DNA of 9,030 nucleotides. It comes from Euryarchaeota archaeon UBA169. Its GTDB lineage: Archaea > Thermoplasmatota > Poseidoniia > MGIII > CG-Epi1. Location: assembly GCA_002497685.1 (NCBI GenBank), contig DAEH01000064.1, positions 8,109 to 17,138 of the forward strand, written 5' to 3'. Numbering within the stretch: the stretch's first letter is position 1; the number at the start of each line of letters is the position of its first letter. The position numbers and the translations under genes are program-made. Under the pieces are notes generated by a model, which made no database searches, had not been told where the DNA came from, and was given only the letters and a program-made list of their open reading frames with translations. Positions 6,583 to 9,030 of the stretch are shown piece after piece.

Positions 6583-7274
6583 TGGTATCTCTTGAAGATG
6601 CAGTAATAGCCAGACTAGAAGCTGGCGGGCATCGTTTTGAAATACTGATCGACCCTAACGAGGCGCAAGCCTTCAAAGAAGGTGATGAAATTGATTGGGA
6701 AGACAGCATTGCTGTAGATGGAATATGGGCTGACAGTGCAAAAGGTGAGCGCTCTCCTGAAAATATATTAGAATTACACTTTGAATCCTCTGATTTAATA
6801 GAAATATATAAAAAAATCCTAATCGAAGGAACCATTCAACTAACTTCTGAACAGAAAAAAGAAATGGTTGATAAAAAGAAAAAACAAATTCTATCACATA
6901 TTGTAGCAAACGCAATGAATCCACAGACTGGAGGGGCGCATCCTCCACAACGAATTGAAAACGCTATTATGGAAGCAAAATATAGCTTCGACCCCATCCG
7001 AAGTGTTGAAAGACAAGTTGAAGATATTGTAAAAAAAATAAGGCCTTTGATACCTATATCTTTTGAGAAAGTAAAGGCTGCTGTGAAGATTCCAGCCATA
7101 TATGTAGGTAAATGCTACGGGCAAATGTCTGGACTTGGAACTATCGAAAATGAAGAATATCAAACTGATGGAAGCTGGATTGGAATTGTAAAAATGGCTG
7201 CGGCTTCATATGATGAACTTGAAAACTTATTAGGTGCAATTACAAAAGGTACTGCAGAATTAAAGATAATTTAG
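6582..7274 (+). CDS. sbds: Ribosome maturation protein SBDS (Sdo1 family)
   Basis: The 230-residue protein has the full three-domain SBDS layout at the usual archaeal length. In order these are the N-terminal FYSH domain (about 1-88; GGHRFEILIDP at 15-25 and EGTIQLTSEQ at 82-91), a central helical domain (about 92-160; NPQTGGAHPP at 113-122 and IRPLIPISFE at 153-162), and a ferredoxin-like C-terminal domain (about 163-230; KIPAIYVGKCYG at 169-180). In eukaryotes SBDS works with the GTPase EFL1 to release eIF6/Tif6 from the 60S subunit; the archaeal protein is thought to act in large-subunit maturation with aIF6 and EF-2. Translation is probably coupled to psmA through the TAATG overlap. The only nearby ribosome-site match, GGAG at 6559-6562, is 19 bases upstream, too far for ordinary use. 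The gene lies between proteasome and exosome genes, its standard archaeal position. Confidence 0.96.
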   Translation: MVSLEDAVIARLEAGGHRFEILIDPNEAQAFKEGDEIDWEDSIAVDGIWADSAKGERSPENILELHFESSDLIEIYKKILIEGTIQLTSEQKKEMVDKKKKQILSHIVANAMNPQTGGAHPPQRIENAIMEAKYSFDPIRSVERQVEDIVKKIRPLIPISFEKVKAAVKIPAIYVGKCYGQMSGLGTIENEEYQTDGSWIGIVKMAAASYDELENLLGAITKGTAELKII

Positions 7275-7313
7275 AAACAAATCTTCATATAGGGGTAAGT
7301 TTGGAAAGGGCTG

Positions 7314-7321
7314 TTATAATT
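7314..7321 (+). promoter_or_regulatory. Possible internal promoter (TATA box) before rrp4
   Basis: The 68-bp gap between sbds and rrp4 is the only sizeable space in the operon. TTATAATT here is centred about 25 bases before the rrp4 ATG at 7343, which would give a leaderless rrp4-rrp41-rrp42 transcript in addition to the psmA-driven one. AT-rich DNA makes such matches common, so this is a hypothesis. Confidence 0.3.
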
Positions 7322-7342
7322 GAAAAATAAAGGATGATTCAT

Positions 7343-8026
7343 ATGAGCGAAGAATCAAAAAATAATAAAAACAGTGAAAATTCTAAAGGATTTGTACTTC
7401 CTGGAGATTTACTAGAAACAAAAAGTAAACCTGGCAAGGGAATTTTTAGAAAAGATGGACGAGTATATTCATCAGTTGTGGGTTACTCAAATGATAGAAG
7501 CGGATATGTAAATGTCAATGCAATAAAAGGTAGATATACTCCAAAAGTTGGCGACAAAATTGTTGCTGTATGTGCTGAAACCGGACCTTCTGTTTGGAGA
7601 ATGAATATTGGATCTGCATTTAATTCAACACTTCATCACAGCGAATCTGGATGGAAAGTACCATTTGGTGATACTGCACGATTCTTAGCAATAGGTGATG
7701 CTGTATGGGCTGAAGTCTTTATGGTCGATGCTGCAGGTACGCATCAGATTAGTTTAAAGAAGGATGATTGTAGAAAATTATACTCTGGAACTGTAGTCCA
7801 AGTGGAACCTACTGCAGTACCTAGAGTTATCGGAAAGCAAGGATCTATGATTACTGCTATACGTGAAAAAACAAATACTAGAATTCAAATAGGTCAAAAT
7901 GGATTTATTTGGATCGACGGTAAGGGGGAAGACATATCTAAAGCTCAAAAAGCTTTAGAAACAATAGATCGAGAAGCTTCCTCAGAAGGTTTAACTAAAA
8001 AAATAGAAAAATTATTGGAGAAATAA
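7343..8026 (+). CDS. rrp4: Exosome complex RNA-binding subunit Rrp4
   Basis: The 227-residue product is an RNA-binding cap subunit of the archaeal exosome, sitting on the Rrp41/Rrp42 hexamer and feeding RNA 3' ends into it. After a polar Ser/Asn/Lys-rich tail (residues 1-15) come the N-terminal domain with VLPGDLLE (18-25), an S1 domain at about 63-140 (KVGDKIVAVCAETGPSVWRM), and a KH domain at about 148-210 with the GxxG loop as GKQG (164-167, in PRVIGKQGSMITAIREKT). The KH domain separates Rrp4 from its zinc-ribbon-bearing paralogue Csl4. I chose the ATG at 7343, with AGG/GATGAT upstream. The in-frame ATG at 7334 directly abuts the AGG and would add only MIH. The TAA is followed after one base by the rrp41 ATG. 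Confidence 0.95.
   Translation: MSEESKNNKNSENSKGFVLPGDLLETKSKPGKGIFRKDGRVYSSVVGYSNDRSGYVNVNAIKGRYTPKVGDKIVAVCAETGPSVWRMNIGSAFNSTLHHSESGWKVPFGDTARFLAIGDAVWAEVFMVDAAGTHQISLKKDDCRKLYSGTVVQVEPTAVPRVIGKQGSMITAIREKTNTRIQIGQNGFIWIDGKGEDISKAQKALETIDREASSEGLTKKIEKLLEK
8017..8020 (+). promoter_or_regulatory. Shine-Dalgarno (GGAG) of rrp41
   Basis: GGAG within the last codons of rrp4 (Glu-Lys) lies seven bases before the rrp41 ATG at 8028. It supports that start and efficient translation within the operon. Confidence 0.65.
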
Positions 8027-8027
8027 A

Positions 8028-8750
8028 ATGGCTGGCCAAACAGATATGGAATTAATTAAAGACGGAATCCGTCTAGACGGAAGAAAACCCGATGAACTAA
8101 GAGAAGTAAAAATCACTGCAGGTGTTTTAGACAATGCAGATGGTTCTTGTTATCTAGAATGGGGTAACAACAAAGTTTATGCAGGTGTATTTGGACCTAT
8201 GGAATGTCATCCTAGGCACAAACAGAAAGCTGACAGAGCTATTGTTCAAGCAAGGTATACTATGGCACCTTTTAGTGTCAATGACAGGAAAAGACCTGGA
8301 CTAGACCGAAGATCAAGTGAGATTTCTTACATTGCTTCACAAGCTTTTGAAAAAGTGGTCATGGTGGAAGAATTTCCTAAAGCATCAATACGCGTAGATA
8401 TGCAAGTAGTAGAAGCTCATGCAGGTACCCGTTGTGCTGCAATTACGGCAGCATCTGTAGCTTTAGCTGATGCAGGTATACCAATGAGAGATATGATTCC
8501 TGCTTGTGCTTCTGGAAAAGTTAATGATATTGTTGTCCTTGATTTAAACAAAGAAGAAGATAATTATGGACAAGCTGATTTACCATTAGCCATAATTCCA
8601 AGTACAGGTGAAGTTGTTTTACTACAATTGGATGGGCACCTAAGTCCTGAACAATTTGAAGAGGCTATGGACTTAGCAACTAGTGGTTGTATGGATTTAT
8701 ACAAAATAATGAGAGATGCTCTAGACAAAAGCTACGGAGGTAAGAAATGA
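8028..8750 (+). CDS. rrp41: Exosome catalytic subunit Rrp41 (RNase PH family)
   Basis: The 240-residue product is the active RNase PH-type subunit. With Rrp42 it forms a hexameric ring that degrades RNA 3'-to-5' using phosphate and can run in reverse to add purine-rich tails. It starts with the family signature DGIRLDGRKPDELR (12-25). Residues matching the active site of characterised archaeal Rrp41 are present: Arg94-Arg95 (in DRKRPGLDRRSSEIS), the phosphate-binding loop GTR at 133-135 (VEAHAGTRCAAITAAS), and Asp178 and Asp184 (EEDNYGQADLPLA). This marks it as the catalytic rather than the inactive paralogue. The usual family length is about 240-250, so the gene is intact. Its TGA overlaps the rrp42 ATG by four bases (ATGA), consistent with coupled synthesis of two subunits needed in equal amounts. 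Confidence 0.97.
   Translation: MAGQTDMELIKDGIRLDGRKPDELREVKITAGVLDNADGSCYLEWGNNKVYAGVFGPMECHPRHKQKADRAIVQARYTMAPFSVNDRKRPGLDRRSSEISYIASQAFEKVVMVEEFPKASIRVDMQVVEAHAGTRCAAITAASVALADAGIPMRDMIPACASGKVNDIVVLDLNKEEDNYGQADLPLAIIPSTGEVVLLQLDGHLSPEQFEEAMDLATSGCMDLYKIMRDALDKSYGGKK
8736..8740 (+). promoter_or_regulatory. Strong Shine-Dalgarno (GGAGG) of rrp42
   Basis: GGAGG, inside the last codons of rrp41 (Tyr-Gly-Gly-Lys-Lys), stands six bases before the rrp42 ATG at 8747. It is the best ribosome-binding site in the window and fixes the start of rrp42 inside the rrp41 stop. Confidence 0.75.
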
Positions 8751-9030
8751 GTAGTGACAGTGTCTCAAACCTAATGAAAGGACATATGGAATCTTTAGCT
8801 GCCGAGGGTAAAAGAGCAGACGGAAGAAGCATAAATGAATTTAGGAATGTTAATATCGAAACGGGTATGATTAATACTGCAGAAGGTTCTGCATTAGTAC
8901 ATTTAGGAAAAACAAAAATCCTTTGTGGAATAAAACTATTGATTGGAACTCCATATGGAGATTCTCCAGGAAGTGGAACTATGACCACTACAGCCGAATT
9001 GGCACCTCTAGCTGATCAATCTTTTGATCC
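8747..9030 (+). CDS. rrp42: Exosome complex subunit Rrp42 (partial, cut by right edge)
   Basis: Ninety-four complete codons of the N-terminus are visible. Rrp42 is the RNase PH-fold partner of Rrp41 in the archaeal exosome ring; it lacks the catalytic residues but helps to bind RNA and complete the active site. The sequence shows GKRADGRSINEFRNVNIETG (about 21-40), the RNase PH N-terminal signature, then GKTKILCGIKLLIGTPYGDS and the Rrp42-type TTTAELAPLADQSFD. The IGTP and AELxPLA strings separate it from Rrp41. Four-base overlap with rrp41 and adjacent order match the conserved archaeal cluster. The remaining roughly 160-170 residues, judged by usual family length of about 260, lie outside the window. 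Confidence 0.95.
   Translation, partial: MSSDSVSNLMKGHMESLAAEGKRADGRSINEFRNVNIETGMINTAEGSALVHLGKTKILCGIKLLIGTPYGDSPGSGTMTTTAELAPLADQSFD

Noticed and set aside
1..9030. CRISPR array, mobile element, tRNA, or defence island
   Set aside because: I saw no direct-repeat/spacer pattern, transposase or integrase motif, cloverleaf or defence-type enzyme; every long gene is accounted for by surface, scaffold or housekeeping functions.

Overview
The window reads as chromosomal DNA from an AT-rich archaeon. The right half holds the hallmark archaeal series proteasome alpha, SBDS/Sdo1, Rrp4, Rrp41, Rrp42, which is the core of the exosome superoperon. Candidate archaeal TATA boxes, one apparently leaderless gene and GGAGG/GGTG-type ribosome sites agree with this. 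The AT-rich base use, large secreted Ig/PKD-type surface proteins and Thermoplasma-like PsmA N-terminus suggest a marine Thermoplasmatota (Marine Group II/III, Poseidoniia-like). That placement is an inference from style, not from a marker-gene search.

Left part (1-4672): a very large secreted surface protein on the minus strand (1-3057) runs off the left edge. It has a signal peptide, about 490 residues of cysteine-paired beta-rich sequence, four tandem Ig-like repeats with a period near 103 residues, and a PKD-like domain. A 154-bp divergent promoter region separates it from a plus-strand cytoplasmic protein (3212-4672), a beta-propeller joined by a low-complexity linker to a TPR-like helical region.

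Middle (4669-5868): a minus-strand lipoprotein with two PKD domains meets the propeller gene tail to tail. The two stop codons share one CTAG palindrome. The lipoprotein gene is divergent from psmA across a 66-bp promoter region.

Right part (5869-9030): psmA, sbds, rrp4, rrp41 and rrp42 run in one direction with overlaps of 1 and 4 nt and gaps of 1 and 68 nt; rrp42 is cut by the right edge. The products are the 20S proteasome outer ring subunit, the ribosome maturation factor SBDS, and the cap and catalytic-ring subunits of the RNA exosome. They link protein turnover, 60S-type ribosome maturation and RNA decay. The 68-bp gap before rrp4 carries a possible internal promoter.

I found no CRISPR array, tRNA, rRNA, insertion sequence or defence system. 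The less ordinary content is the two envelope proteins and the propeller-TPR protein beside the housekeeping operon, and the extreme compaction of the gene junctions.
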